Shown here piece by piece: positions 10,730-20,720 of a stretch of DNA of 64,000 bases. Under the pieces are notes generated by a model that was given only the letters and a program-made list of their open reading frames with translations, ran no database searches and was not told the origin of the DNA. A program made the position numbers and the translations under genes. Numbering within the stretch: position 1 is the first letter of the stretch; the number at the start of each line of letters is the position of its first letter. This DNA comes from Metellina segmentata (lineage: Eukaryota; Arthropoda; Arachnida; Araneae; Tetragnathidae). The stretch spans positions 12,098,137 to 12,162,136 of the forward strand of contig OX375872.1 of assembly GCA_947359465.1 (NCBI GenBank), given 5' to 3'.

Positions 10730-11872
10730 AAATTACACATCTTCAAAGCAGTAGATACGATCACTAATATGATGCCTGCTTACAATACAGTACGCTATCA
10801 ACAAAAAAACATGTTTAGACAACAGTTGGGAGCAGTAAAAAATAAAATAGAATGTAAGCTGTATCTACAGCGACTAAACTGATGCACTCTTAATAGCAAC
10901 ACATAACACTCGTAATATAACACATATACAGACATCATTTTGGAATCACAATATAAAATAGAACGTAAGCTGTATGTGGTCACCTATAATTTTTCATATT
11001 CATTCTGGTATTTATAATTTAAATATTGCGAACTAGTTCCTAGTTCAATCGAACAAGTCCTTTAAAAGTCAGATATATCAATTCGGAAAAAAATAGGAAG
11101 AACTCGGAAAGCGTAATTACAACAAGGACTGGCCCGCAATAAAACACTTGTACAGATAGCATGGTCATCGCAAAATTTTAGTTTTGTGGAAAAACACTTC
11201 TTCAAAGTAGTTAGGAAGACCACGAATACGATGAACACCAACAATGAGAGAACACATGCAGTGAAAACATATCCAGAAAACGTTTTGGACTCGGGAACTA
11301 AACAGAATTTACAAGCTGTTTCTCCGACTTCTAATATGATACACTTGCAAAGTCTGTGCACTTTGGAATCGTAACAAAATAGATAATTAGTTTTTTTTTT
11401 TTTTTTTTTTTTTTGGGGGGGGGTTTATTTATTAGGACAACAACGAGGGAGAAAGAAAGGCAAAAAGCAGAAGGGGAGGTAAATAAAGCAGAAAGGAGGA
11501 CAAAGCATTCGGGAACCTCGGAGTTGATATGCCCGTACACACCTAAAGATGCTTGCTCCCTTGAGGACCGTAACACAATAGAATATAAGCTGTATTTTCG
11601 ACCTCTAAACACACAAATATAATGTACTTGCAGCAAAAACACGTGAATGAAAACATTTTGGAATCGTAATAAAAATAGAATACAAGCTTTATCTTCGACT
11701 TCTTATGTGATACACATTTACAAAACAGTGCACTTGCAAAAAACGCATATACAGAAAACATTTTTGAATCCTAGCGAAACAGAATAGGAGCTATATATTT
11801 GTTTTCTAATATGAGAACTCAAAATGGTGTAATTAGAGCAAACGACAGATTGCAAAAGAGGACATGTGCGGA
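10730..11872. repeat. ~100-bp satellite, left part
   Basis: Repeated phrases AAAATAGAAT(G/A)(T/C)AAGCTGTAT, TGATACACTTACAAAG, GTGCACTTGCAACAAAAACAC and ACAGAAAACATTTTGGAATC recur about every 100 bp (for example at ~11577, 11675 and 11778). Open frames on both strands in this span are repeat shadows. It continues at 12895 after a hAT insertion. Confidence 0.8.
11391..11427. repeat. Poly(T)-poly(G) homopolymer tract
   Basis: A run of about two dozen T followed by nine to ten G inside the satellite. Length is likely unreliable in sequencing. Confidence 0.9.
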
Positions 11873-11880
11873 TGGGCATT

Positions 11881-12886
11881 AGGAATGCGACATTGACGTC
11901 GATGTTTTATAAAAAACATCTATGTATTGGAGCCGTTGTTTTTACGTTGTCGATGTTTTATTTTTAAATGAAAAAGTACCATTATAAAAATTTTAAAAAA
12001 TAACCAAGTAGCACAATTTTCATAATCACTAAATTGAACATACTTTAGACCAAAGTGGCCAAGGGTGAATGGTCTGAAACGTAGGGATGCGACATCGATT
12101 TGGATGTGTTCAAAACATCGACGTATTTACCATCGATTTATTGGAACCGATGTTTTAACATTGGCGATGTTTTTTAGTTGTCGATGGTTTATTTTTGAAT
12201 GAAAAAAGCACCATAGTAAAAATTAAGAAAATAACTGTGCAGCTAAGTATTTGTCAGTGTTGGCGACATCTGTCCCATCAGAAAGAGTTTTTTCCCTAAC
12301 TGGTGGGATAGTTAGTGAAAAAAGAAGTCGGCTTAAGGTGGAGAAAGCTAACGAATTTCTTTTTTTATAAACAGTAAATAACAAATATTAAGGCATATAA
12401 TAATTATAGGCCCCAATATTTTTTATTTACAGTAAATAAAAAATAAGTTTGTTGCGTTCCTCCCCCATAAGTTGATAAATAATTAATAATAACTAACTAA
12501 ATAATTATTGTTATGTACCTACCTAATTATACTTATAGTTAGTAGTGGCTATGTGAGATTGTTGTAAATATTATTTTCTTTTATATTATTCAATTTGAAA
12601 ATAAAAGATTTGTTAATTGCTCTTATTAATTTTTTTACTTTGTTTAGACAGTTTAAAAGTCTTATTTATGAATTAATAAACACGGCAAATGACAAATTAA
12701 ACCTTCCCCCCCCCCTCCCCGGCGAACATTAATGTTTGAGGTTACTAAACCAGTTTTAAGAAATGTTGGAAAAAGTTTAAATACACTGATGCTTAAAAAC
12801 ATCGATGGTTTGGGAGCAATGTATTATCACTATTGACCATTGATGTTTTAATATTGAAATTTGATGTTTTGCTGTCGCATCCCTTA
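11881..12886 (+). mobile_element. hAT-superfamily element with 8-bp target duplication
   Basis: The element is bracketed by a perfect 8-bp duplication TGGGCATT (11873-11880 and 12887-12894), the hallmark of hAT. Ends are AGGAATGCGAC at left and, inverted, TAAGGGATGCGAC at right. The left ~200 bp is partly duplicated: a second terminus-like TAGGGATGCGACATCGAT begins at 12082. It contains the 3' end of a hAT transposase frame (12239-12370). Inserted into the ~100-bp satellite, which resumes on the right. Non-autonomous. Confidence 0.85.
12239..12370 (+). pseudogene. hAT transposase, C-terminal dimerisation fragment
   Basis: 43 codons plus stop, in frame. The core SVPSERVFS followed by KRSRL is the highly conserved hAT C-terminal dimerisation (hATC) signature. 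The rest of the transposase (BED finger, RNase H-like catalytic part; usually 500-700 aa in total) is absent upstream. A relic carried inside the hAT element. Confidence 0.85.
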
Positions 12887-12894
12887 TGGGCATT

Positions 12895-13235
12895 GCAAAA
12901 TATATGAGTCACATCTTGAAAGCACACCTGTAATGCGTCTCACACCAACAATGACAGAACGCATGCAACAAAAAGACTTGTACAGAAAACCTTTTAGAAT
13001 CGTAATAAAATAGAATGAAAGCTGTTTCTTCGGTCTCTGATATTATACACCCTTACAAAGTAAATGCCCTTGTAACCAAAACGCATGAAATCTTAAGTAA
13101 ATAGAATGGAAGCTGTATCTTCAACTTCTAAATATGATAAACTCATATAAAGTCAGTGCACTTGCAACAAAAATACATGTACAAAAACCATTTTGAAATT
13201 GTAATAAAATAGAGCGAAAACTGTCTCTCACTGTC
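12895..13235. repeat. ~100-bp satellite, right part
   Basis: Same unit as 10730-11872, with AATAGAATGAAAGCTGT-type starts near 13010, 13101 and 13211. Separated from the left part only by the hAT insertion. Confidence 0.78.
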
Positions 13236-13310
13236 ATATTCTTGATTCTGAGCTGTAGAAACTGGATATGTATTAAAAGGAAATTCTTTTAACGAAAGAA
13301 GAAAGCATAA

Positions 13311-13371
13311 TCCTCTTATAAAAAAGTCGTTGACGTTGACAGTGAAAAACTGTTTTTATAAGATTTGAGGA
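13311..13371. repeat. Hairpin
   Basis: TCCTCTTATAAAAAAGT (13311-13327) pairs with ACTGTTTTTATAAG...GAGGA (13349-13371). The flanking DNA to 13500 is unassigned and AT-rich. Confidence 0.6.
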
Positions 13372-13500
13372 TTTTATTAAACGGGGATTTCACAATAGTA
13401 TTGTATTGATTGAAATATGTTACGATGGCTATGCTATTTGTATAAATTGTAATTATACATCAGATTAAAGTTATTCCTGTCTACTTTTGAGGATGTATAT

Positions 13501-13768
13501 TGTAGAAATGTTCAAGCAGAACACTATATTAGATATTCATTAACGTTTATTGGTACATTGAGGACAGTTACACGGTTGGGACAAACATTTAAAGTAAAGG
13601 AAAACATTAAATAACATCTGAGTTACATCTTAGCGAGAAACATCTTAGCACATCTTATCAGCGTGACATCTTAGCAGCTATCTAAAAGGAAGTAACTGAT
13701 GTATAGAGGGCGCTTTAGGAGGGAACTCCTATTGGACGAGAGAGGTTTAGGCGTAAACCAATCCTACA
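13501..13768 (-). repeat. 3' LTR of the gypsy element
   Basis: Starts TGTAGAAATG and ends AATCCTACA on the plus strand; 268 bp. Contains four copies of an ACATCTTA(G/T) phrase spaced irregularly. Differs from the partner LTR at four positions (two adjacent, plus two single). Confidence 0.95.
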
Positions 13769-14370
13769 ACTCGGCCGTCCTGTAATGGTTGCGACCTCGC
13801 ATGTTAAGAGCTGGCGCTCAAAATATGACATGACAATCAAGAAAATATAACAACAAAATTACATCTTAAAGGAATCAGTAATTATATAATAAAGATACAC
13901 TTAAATGCAAAACAACACTTAAATATTGCACACTGTTAATCAGATAAAACATGGTGAGACATCTGGATAATAAATATCTAACTAAAATCCTGAAAACACA
14001 AAAAAAAATACAAGCAGAATCGATCACTCTGGAATGAAAAGTAAGAAAGGGGGGAAAACATTCGAAAAGAAGATTAGGGTTGAATCTACAAAACGGGAAA
14101 TCAAAACTAAACAAAGGAAATAATAAACAGGAAGTCATAATGTAAAAATAATAAAACAAATCGGTATGCTTTAAAGATGGAAAAAATCATGTGTGAGCTT
14201 CAATAAAAATAAATACAGAAATTAATATTAGAACTATGTTCCTGTGAAATAGTAATATGTACAATAAAATAATGAATAGATGAAAAATGCACAAGGTAAA
14301 ATTATATGACACAAATAAATGTTCCATCTGAAAAAAGAAAGTTAAATGTTTATCGCTGAAATAAAAAGAA
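13769..14370 (-). other. Gypsy element 3' non-coding region
   Basis: AT-rich sequence between the integrase stop and the 3' LTR. A 94-codon open stretch (13875-14159, minus) is rich in F, L and Y because of T-rich codons. It lacks any envelope-like signal and is not called. A clear polypurine tract next to the LTR is not visible; the last bases are AGGACGGCCGAGT in element orientation. Confidence 0.6.
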
Positions 14371-15414
14371 TTAGTTCAGGATATTAGTCCATGGCTTCAT
14401 AAATTCAGCTACTGTAGAAGTTCGATTAGGTCCATCAAAGGTCGAAAGTTTTTCTACATCGTAGGTATCATTTGGCTTAACTTTGGTAACACGGTAAGGT
14501 CCAATGAATTTGGGAAATAACTTCATACCAGGAGAGAGCATTCTTTTGATGGCAACTTGATCATCAATTTTATACTTCTGAGGTTTCTTTCGTCTTAAAT
14601 TGTAGGTACGCAGGTTTTCATTTTGAACTTTATAAATTTGTTCTTTAGCCGCTTTTCGGAGATTTTCGCGTTGTTGGGTAAATTCGGTTTGAAAGTGTTC
14701 TTGTAGAAGTTGCTGGATGTTCTGATCAGATCTGGACTTCATTGTTACACCAAATAAGAGTTCAAAAGTAGTCGTGTTTATACTACGCTGAAAAGTGGAG
14801 TTGATGACCTGTTGAACCTTTGGAACAAATTTATACCACTTATGCGAATCATCTTGCGACAGCTTGGAAGTAACCGAAATAATAGTTCTGTTCGTTCTTT
14901 CGATCTGTCCATTTGCTCGTGGAAGTCCGGTAGTAACATGATGCAGTTTAATATTCTCTTCGGAGCAGTATTTGCTGAACTCATCAGATGTAAATGCTGT
15001 ACCACGGTCGGTAATGATTTGAGACGGATTACCAAAAATAGCTTTTTGGAGTTCTAACTTCGTTATAACTTCACTAGATGTTGTAGATTTCGTCGGATAA
15101 AGCCATTCAAACTTAGTGAAGGAATCGGTAACTGCAAGGATATGTTTGTAATTTTTATTGGAACTGGGTAGGACTCCGAGATGATCTATATGATAAGTAT
15201 GAAGAGGAGTATCTTCCTTCGGCAAAGGATGCAGGAAACCTTCTTGCTTACCAGTCTTGCGATTAGCTAATATGCATGTAACACAATTTTTAATGTATTG
15301 TTCCACTTTCTTAGTAAGTTGAGGAATGAAAAACTGAGATTTAATATGCTCTTCTGTTCGTTTCACAGCAAAATGTCCTTCGTCATGAGCATTCTTAATT
15401 ATTTCTGTCTGCAT
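14371..15414 (-). CDS. Gypsy integrase (with GPY/F-type C-terminus)
   Basis: 347 aa from the first Met. Zinc-binding HHCC: H10, H14, C44, C47. Catalytic core: D77 (HIDHLG), D136 (ITDRGTAF) and E172 (NGQIERTNR), spacing D-35-E as in retroviral and Ty3 integrases. The C-terminal block KFIGPYRVTKV (about 300-315) is the GPY/F module. The enzyme inserts the cDNA copy into the genome. All visible catalytic residues are present and the frame is clean. Coding similarity continues upstream of this Met to about 15520 in the same frame, where a one-base frameshift separates it from RNase H, so the true start is within the pol polyprotein. Confidence 0.93.
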   Translation of the reverse strand: MQTEIIKNAHDEGHFAVKRTEEHIKSQFFIPQLTKKVEQYIKNCVTCILANRKTGKQEGFLHPLPKEDTPLHTYHIDHLGVLPSSNKNYKHILAVTDSFTKFEWLYPTKSTTSSEVITKLELQKAIFGNPSQIITDRGTAFTSDEFSKYCSEENIKLHHVTTGLPRANGQIERTNRTIISVTSKLSQDDSHKWYKFVPKVQQVINSTFQRSINTTTFELLFGVTMKSRSDQNIQQLLQEHFQTEFTQQRENLRKAAKEQIYKVQNENLRTYNLRRKKPQKYKIDDQVAIKRMLSPGMKLFPKFIGPYRVTKVKPNDTYDVEKLSTFDGPNRTSTVAEFMKPWTNILN

Positions 15415-15515
15415 AGAAGATGGAATAACAAGTAAATCTGCACCATTAATGAATTTGTAAAGGATATCATGTTGAACAACATAGTCTACAAATGATTGGT
15501 TTTTAAGGATTTCTT

Positions 15516-16301
15516 TTATAGCACGGAGTGTTCAGAATCTTCGTCTTGTGCACGTTGTATTTGGAGAATGAGGGGGTCAGGTGATGTTAAGGTGACCACT
15601 TGAACACGGCTGAGAGCATCTACATGTGACATTCGAGAGCCACATCTGTGTTCGATTTTATAATCGTAGTCCTCGAGCATTAAAGCCCATCTGGCGACTC
15701 TGGTACTGAGTTCTCGTTTAGTCATAGTTTTCTTAAAAGCATCACAATCAGTAATAATTTTGAAGGGAAAACCAAGAACATATACACGGAATTTTTTTAG
15801 AGCTTCGACGACAGCGAGTACTTCGAGCTCATAACTGGAGTATTTTCTTTCAGGGTCAGAAGTTTTTCTGGACATGTAATATACAGGATGAAACTCATTG
15901 TCAGTAATGGAACGTTGCATTAAAATGGCTGCAAGTCCGTCAATGGAGGCATCTGTATGAATTTGAGTATCTACATTTTGGCGGTAGATCTGCAAAACAG
16001 GGTTTTGGCAAAGAAATTTTTTAAGGTGATTAAATGCAAATCGTTCGTCGTCACCAAATTGAAAAGGGACATCTTTACGTAAAATGTTACTAAGAGGACG
16101 AGAAATAGTGGAACAAGATGATAAAAAATTTCTGAAATATCCTGTTAAACCTAAATAGCGCTGCAATTCTTTAGCATTTTTAGGTTCTGGGTAATTTACA
16201 ACGGCAGCTGCTTTCGAAGGAGAAGGGTAAAGTTTGCCATCTTCAACAATATGTCCAAGAAACTCAATTTTCTTTTTCACCACAACCACAGTACTGGCAT
16301 A
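15516..16301 (-). pseudogene. Gypsy pol: RT thumb end and RNase H
   Basis: Begins just after the TAG at 16302, in the same frame as the protease segment. Starts with the RT-end motif IEFLGHIV, then RNase H: IHTDAS (Asp), YSSYELEVLAVVEAL (Glu), ITDCDAF (Asp) and SHVDALSR (Asp), a complete catalytic set. The reverse-transcriptase palm, including its YxDD active site, is absent: the sequence jumps from the start of RT (VVVVKKK) straight to IEFLGH. Ends in a frameshift before the integrase part. RNase H would degrade RNA in the RNA:DNA hybrid, but this fragment has no RT to work with. Confidence 0.9.
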
Positions 16302-17234
16302 CTATGAAGAACAGGGTTCTATGATTTTGTTTGTGAGCCATTCGTTAACTTGTTTCTCGACTATGGCACGTTCGGAGAATGGTAAACGACGGGGAGGACG
16401 GAAAAGAGGTTTCTGGTCTTTAAGAGTAATGGACATCTCAATGTTGGAAGTTTTCGTTTTGTTAGGTGTATACTGAAATATTAAATTCTCAACTTGTGAC
16501 TTAATGTCGAGGGTAACAACGGGTGCAATGTCATACTCTGGTGAGTCATCAGTAATAGCTAGCACAAATGGTTCGTCAGGAGAATTATCGATGGGAAATT
16601 TCGTGAAATTTATACCTGTAGGAGTTATGGTTAGTTGAGCTTGGTTAATTAAGTCACATCCAATAATTAAAGCAAAAGACATTGAGTTATTGGGAACCAC
16701 ACGAACAGCAGTTGTGAAGGTATGATGATCAATTTCAACATTACTGCGAAATGATCCAATGGCAGGTATTCGGGAAAATCCAAATCCAGTGAGAAAGCCA
16801 TCAACAGCAACAAGTTCTGGGCTACCAATCTTTCGCCATTCATCCTCTCTGAGAAGAGTTACTTGTGAGCCTGTGTCTACAAGTCCTACTAACTGTGTCC
16901 CTAAAATTTTCACGGATTTACACATGGTTTGACAGGACTGAACCTGAGCGACATTGTTTACATCATTACCAGTGAGTTTAGTTTTCAAATTGTTTGGACA
17001 ATCGTGACTTTTGTGACCATATTTGTTGCAAACAAAGCAACGGGGTCCCTTTCCTTGGTGTTCACAGTTGCGGGAAACATGATTTTTACCACCACATAAG
17101 TAGCACCTTAGATTACTCTGATTCAATTGTTTTGGTTGAGTGATTCGTTCGCGATAATTTTGTGAAGAGTCCACACGATAATTTGACTGTCGTGTTGACT
17201 TAACTGTATGTTCATTAAAATTCTTTGAAATCAT
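16302..17234 (-). CDS. Gypsy nucleocapsid knuckles, protease and RT start
   Basis: 310 aa. Two CCHC zinc knuckles, CYLCGGKNHVSRNC and CFVCNKYGHKSHDC (about residues 44-77), bind element RNA. An aspartic protease follows with active-site LVDTGSQVTLL (~117-127) and the flap/second-half motif ALIIGCDLI (~190-198). The last ~60 residues are the RT N-terminus (PLFRPPRRLPFSE). Ends at an in-frame TAG (16302-16304); coding similarity continues past it. The Met is probably internal to the polyprotein, because open reading extends upstream to the gag boundary in this frame. Confidence 0.9.
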   Translation of the reverse strand: MISKNFNEHTVKSTRQSNYRVDSSQNYRERITQPKQLNQSNLRCYLCGGKNHVSRNCEHQGKGPRCFVCNKYGHKSHDCPNNLKTKLTGNDVNNVAQVQSCQTMCKSVKILGTQLVGLVDTGSQVTLLREDEWRKIGSPELVAVDGFLTGFGFSRIPAIGSFRSNVEIDHHTFTTAVRVVPNNSMSFALIIGCDLINQAQLTITPTGINFTKFPIDNSPDEPFVLAITDDSPEYDIAPVVTLDIKSQVENLIFQYTPNKTKTSNIEMSITLKDQKPLFRPPRRLPFSERAIVEKQVNEWLTNKIIEPCSS

Positions 17235-17274
17235 GGAAGATGAACGTTCGAAAGAGCAAAATTTTTCGAAAATT

Positions 17275-18261
17275 TTAATTTTTTTCCCTTAAGTCAGCAA
17301 TTGTCTTACATCCATACAATATTGTTTTATTGCCTCGCTGTTCAGGAATACCATTGATGACATTTTCACAGAGGGCAGATTCTTCGATATTACACTTAGA
17401 AGCGATTTCACGCATCGTAATTAAATATTCAAGCAATGTTTCGCCATTACGTAAATGTCGCGCACATAAGAGCTTATGAACATCAGCACTGTTCAACCGC
17501 TCACCAAATTCGGATAATAATTGGTCTTTCAGAGCATTCCATGTATGGATTCCAATTAAAGAATGCAATAGTTTAGCTGCAGGTCCTCGTAAAGCTCTTT
17601 TAGCTAAGGTTAAAGTTTGCAGATCATTTAATTTATATAGAGTTGCCAGATCGGAGACGTTTGATATAAAAGCTTGAACACTGTAAATGCCTTGACCTGA
17701 GAATGGTGTAAGAGAGTCTAAAATTTCACGCATAAAGTACATCGCGTTATTAATTTCGGGTAATAAACACTGATCGTTACTTGAACGCACTTGAAATGGA
17801 TTACTGTTTATAGTGTTTGTTTTGTCTGCTTCCGTTTCGAGAGTGGGGGAAAGAAACTGTTGGGGTGGAGCCGAAATGTCGTCTTCCTCCTCAGCCGAGG
17901 AAATGTCGGATTTCTGCTGACTCAAATGCGGGAACCCTTGTTGTAAACATTCGTCTATGATTCTCAACAGCTGTACACTATTCTGAGTGTGGTCGATATC
18001 AATTCGAAGGATACCATCACAAATTAATATTAAATCAGAAGTGGGGAATGCAAGAATCTGTTTTTCCCACTCGGAAGAACGAGCGAAATTAGAACCGAAA
18101 CCACTGAACGATCTTAAATTTGACCTATTTTTTCGTTGCTGGTCGTTTCCAAAAACAATGAAATGTAAATTCTTAATCGTTTTGGATGAAGCAGATTTTA
18201 ATATACGTAACATCCGAGGGATTTCACTTAGAGTCAACATCTTGAGAAATGAACAGTTCAC
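17275..18261 (-). CDS. Gypsy gag (capsid-like)
   Basis: 328 aa. The C-terminal ~150 residues (FSGQGIYSVQAFISNVSDL, ALRGPAAKLLHSL, WNALKDQLLSEFGERLN, LRNGETLLEYL) have the helical pattern of a retrotransposon gag/capsid domain; the N-terminal ~130 residues are less familiar. It lacks zinc knuckles, which lie in the next frame. It stops within an A7 run (17279-17285 region): one A fewer would make it continuous with the knuckle frame, so this is either a frameshift mutation or a site of slippage. Starts ~340 bp inside the 5' LTR. Confidence 0.85.
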   Translation of the reverse strand: MNCSFLKMLTLSEIPRMLRILKSASSKTIKNLHFIVFGNDQQRKNRSNLRSFSGFGSNFARSSEWEKQILAFPTSDLILICDGILRIDIDHTQNSVQLLRIIDECLQQGFPHLSQQKSDISSAEEEDDISAPPQQFLSPTLETEADKTNTINSNPFQVRSSNDQCLLPEINNAMYFMREILDSLTPFSGQGIYSVQAFISNVSDLATLYKLNDLQTLTLAKRALRGPAAKLLHSLIGIHTWNALKDQLLSEFGERLNSADVHKLLCARHLRNGETLLEYLITMREIASKCNIEESALCENVINGIPEQRGNKTILYGCKTIADLREKN

Positions 18262-18585
18262 AATAGCAAAGAATAGTAATCAGTTGAAATAGTTTCAATG
18301 AAGTACTGTTGACTTGTATTCATCAAAAGGAGAAAGAAAAATGCGTTGCAAAAGTACTCACGATCGGATGAGTTGATAGGTATCCATTTTTTCGCAGACA
18401 CGGAAATGGTTGAAAAGTCAGTTTCGTTTCAGCGAAACGCACAAACAGTTCATTTCAATCCACAAAATCGATATACATAGTTGCTTTTGATTAGCACACA
18501 ACATCAGCACACATCTTGAGCTCTGCTAGGGGTTTAATTTAAGTGAACTATCTTAACTCATCAGAGGGGTAAAACGGAACCAGGA

Positions 18586-18598
18586 GGCTGAGACCCCA
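18586..18598 (-). promoter_or_regulatory. Candidate primer-binding site
   Basis: In element orientation TGGGGTCTCAGCC lies four bases inside the 5' LTR end. It starts with TGG, the complement of a tRNA CCA end. tRNA identity not determined. Confidence 0.5.
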
Positions 18599-18602
18599 TA
18601 AC

Positions 18603-18870
18603 TGTAGAAATGTTCAAGCAGAACACTATATTAGATATTCATTTTCGTTTATTGGTACATTGAGGACAGTTACACGGTTGGGACAAACATTTAAAGTAAA
18701 GGAAAACATTAAATAACATCTGAGTTACATCTTAGCGAGAAACATCTTAGCACATCTTATCAGCGTGACATCTTAGCAGCTATCTAAAAGGAAGTAACTG
18801 ATGTATAGAGAGCGCTTTAGGAGGGAACTCCTATAGGACGAGAGAGGTTTAGGCGTAAACCAATCCTACA
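18603..18870 (-). repeat. 5' LTR of the gypsy element
   Basis: Partner of 13501-13768, same length and ends. Followed by the ATAT duplication at 18871. In element orientation a TATACATCAGT phrase lies mid-LTR; no promoter assigned with certainty. Confidence 0.95.
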
Positions 18871-18874
18871 ATAT

Positions 18875-19399
18875 CTCGGTACGACTGACAACTTGGGGCT
18901 TTTAAGTTAGTTGAAAATTGTTTCTCGATATTTAAAAAAATAACGATCGATCACAAAGATTATATCTAAGTAATTTTAATTTTTGTTTGCTATTATGTCT
19001 CGAATTCTATATAGGATACAGAAGTAATTGGATATAAGAAGTTACTCATATGGGACTCTTGAATAGAAGGACTTTTGATGAAATTGATTTTTTTTTACTT
19101 AACCCGAGCGGCACGAGATTTCTGCGTAATGTTTTTGCTTTTAAATGGCTATAAAAATCACAAGTAACGAAAAAACGCAAGGTAAAATTTTGTTGGTGTT
19201 ATCAAATTAATATTTTTATGATTTGGTTTATATTTTAGAACATGTCTTATACTCTCTTGTACAAGTTCAAATACACTATAAAAGAAATCGACGCACCAAA
19301 GAGTTGTCCGATTGTGATAAAAATTGGTGGCTGTGAAGGGCATACATAGAAAAATAAACGATTAAAATTTCAGAACAAATTCATTGATTTATTTCATAG
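18875..19399. other. Unassigned AT-rich sequence
   Basis: No coding or repeat signal I can support. It may include the outer part of the Tc1 element that follows, but termini were not identified. Confidence 0.45.
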
Positions 19400-20075
19400 T
19401 TTGACCGTTACAAAGGGAGGAGGTCAATAAGGCGTGGGTCCACCTCTGGCCTGGATGCAAGCTGTCACCCGGCGTGGCATCGACTGAAAAAGTTACCGGA
19501 TGATGTCCTGCGAAATTTCTTGCCAAATTGTCTCCAAATGTCGGGCTAAATGGTCAACATTCCGGGAGGGCTGCAATCGCCTTCCCATAACGTCCCAAAT
19601 GGGCTTTATGGGTGACCTAGCTGGCCAAGGAAGTGTTGGGAAAGCTTGAATCAATAACAATTGATAGCAACACTTGCCGTGTTCGGCCGAGCATTATCTT
19701 GTTGAGAAGTAAGTCCGGGGTGTCGCAAAAGGAACGGTAACACAACGTGTCGTAGAATGTCGTCTACGGACCGTTGTGCTGTAAATGTGCCAGAAATGAC
19801 TACCAAAGGGCTATCAAAAGAGATGGCACCTAGACCATAACGCACTGTTATGGGCATATGTGGAGTGCGATAGTAAGAGCAGGATCCCCACGCTGTCCTG
19901 GATGTATCCAGACACGTCTAAGGTTGTCGTCAAGACACAGTTGGAAAAGGGACTCGTCACTAAAGACTATGTCCCCAGTCAGCGCCGTTCCAAGTGGATC
20001 GAGCCCGTCACCACTATAACTCTGCACCTTCTTGGAGCGTCGATTTTTTATGCTATCGAGTATATAATGTTTCCT
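19400..20075 (-). pseudogene. Tc1-like transposase, decayed
   Basis: Minus-strand translation in broken frames gives, in order, a first-Asp region near 20000 (DWGHS..F-type), then FDSPLVVISGTFTAQ (~19800), VLPFLLRHPG and QQDNARP (second catalytic Asp, ~19690). The third block is shortened (WPA...SPI-KPIWDVMGRRL, ~19560-19620), and the C-terminal SMPRRVTACIQARGG lies at ~19440-19490. Stops, frameshifts and a deletion in the SPDL..IE motif inactivate it. A different Tc1 lineage from the element at 58 kb. Confidence 0.82.
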
Positions 20076-20324
20076 GTGTAAAGGTGGGAATTCAATTCAT
20101 ATTATCTAGACTCATGAAACAACATACTTACAAAACATTTCTGACGCTTTTATTTTCTCCATCTGTTACCCAGTTCTGAAATTCTCAACAGTACAATTGT
20201 AATATCAGCAGGTCTCGGTAGTAAAATTTTGTCTGTCGAAAGGAATTTATTTCTCTTTAATTTTTAACCCTCGGGATCCACTGCAAGGCTTACTAATAAA
20301 TTGTGACCTTCTTGACAAATAGAA
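20076..20324. other. Unassigned
   Basis: Short AT-rich interval, possibly the head-side flank of the Tc1 relic; nothing definite. Confidence 0.4.
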
Positions 20325-20720
20325 TCTTTTCAAAGGATTATAAATTCTATAGAATGGACCATTATAATCTTTCCTAAGAATTACATTCCAAGGAATAGAC
20401 CAACAGAACCTTTTCATTGTTATCCATTCTAATTTAAGGAAATGATCTACATAATCTTTCCAAAGAATTCCATTGTAAGGAAAGGTTCAATAGAATCTTT
20501 CGACTGATTCTATTTTAAGGAAAGGAGCAATAGAATATTTCATAAGGATTCTATTTTAAGGAAAGGAGCAATAGAATATTTCATAAGGATTCTAATCTGA
20601 GTATATGACTTAAAAAAAAGGTTCATAAAAGACTTTATTCTATTTAATGGGCCAAAAACAGTTTCATTCTAAGGAACAGACAAATAAAATATTTATAAAG
20701 ATTGGAAGAATCCATGAATA
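20325..20720. repeat. Array of the dispersed 42-bp palindromic repeat
   Basis: Units of the form TTTCNNAAGGATTCTATTTTAAGGAAAGGAGCAATAGAAT. Two consecutive units around 20515-20600 are identical over about 40 bp. The core AATAGAATCTTTCC-AAGGATTCTATT is a near-palindrome. Confidence 0.85.

Larger units (their letters stand above)
13501..18870 (-). mobile_element. Ty3/gypsy LTR retrotransposon, recent, RT core deleted
   Basis: 5370 bp between two 268-bp LTRs with TG...CA ends, flanked by a 4-bp duplication ATAT (13497-13500 and 18871-18874). Order on the minus strand is gag, zinc knuckles, protease, start of RT, RNase H, integrase: the Ty3/gypsy order, with integrase last. The LTRs differ at only 4 positions by eye (~1.5%), so insertion is recent. 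Defects: an A7 run separating gag from the next frame, one in-frame TAG with loss of most of the RT domain, and one frameshift between RNase H and integrase. No envelope frame is recognisable. It needs enzymes supplied in trans to move. Confidence 0.95.

Noticed and set aside
11062..11642. Overlapping frames of 99 and 103 codons
   Set aside because: They lie in the ~100-bp satellite and across a homopolymer tract; open on both strands by chance.
13875..14159. Hydrophobic frame between integrase and LTR, considered as an envelope gene
   Set aside because: F/L/Y content comes from T-rich codons. There is no signal peptide plus cleavage-site arrangement, and it is far shorter than known gypsy envelope genes.
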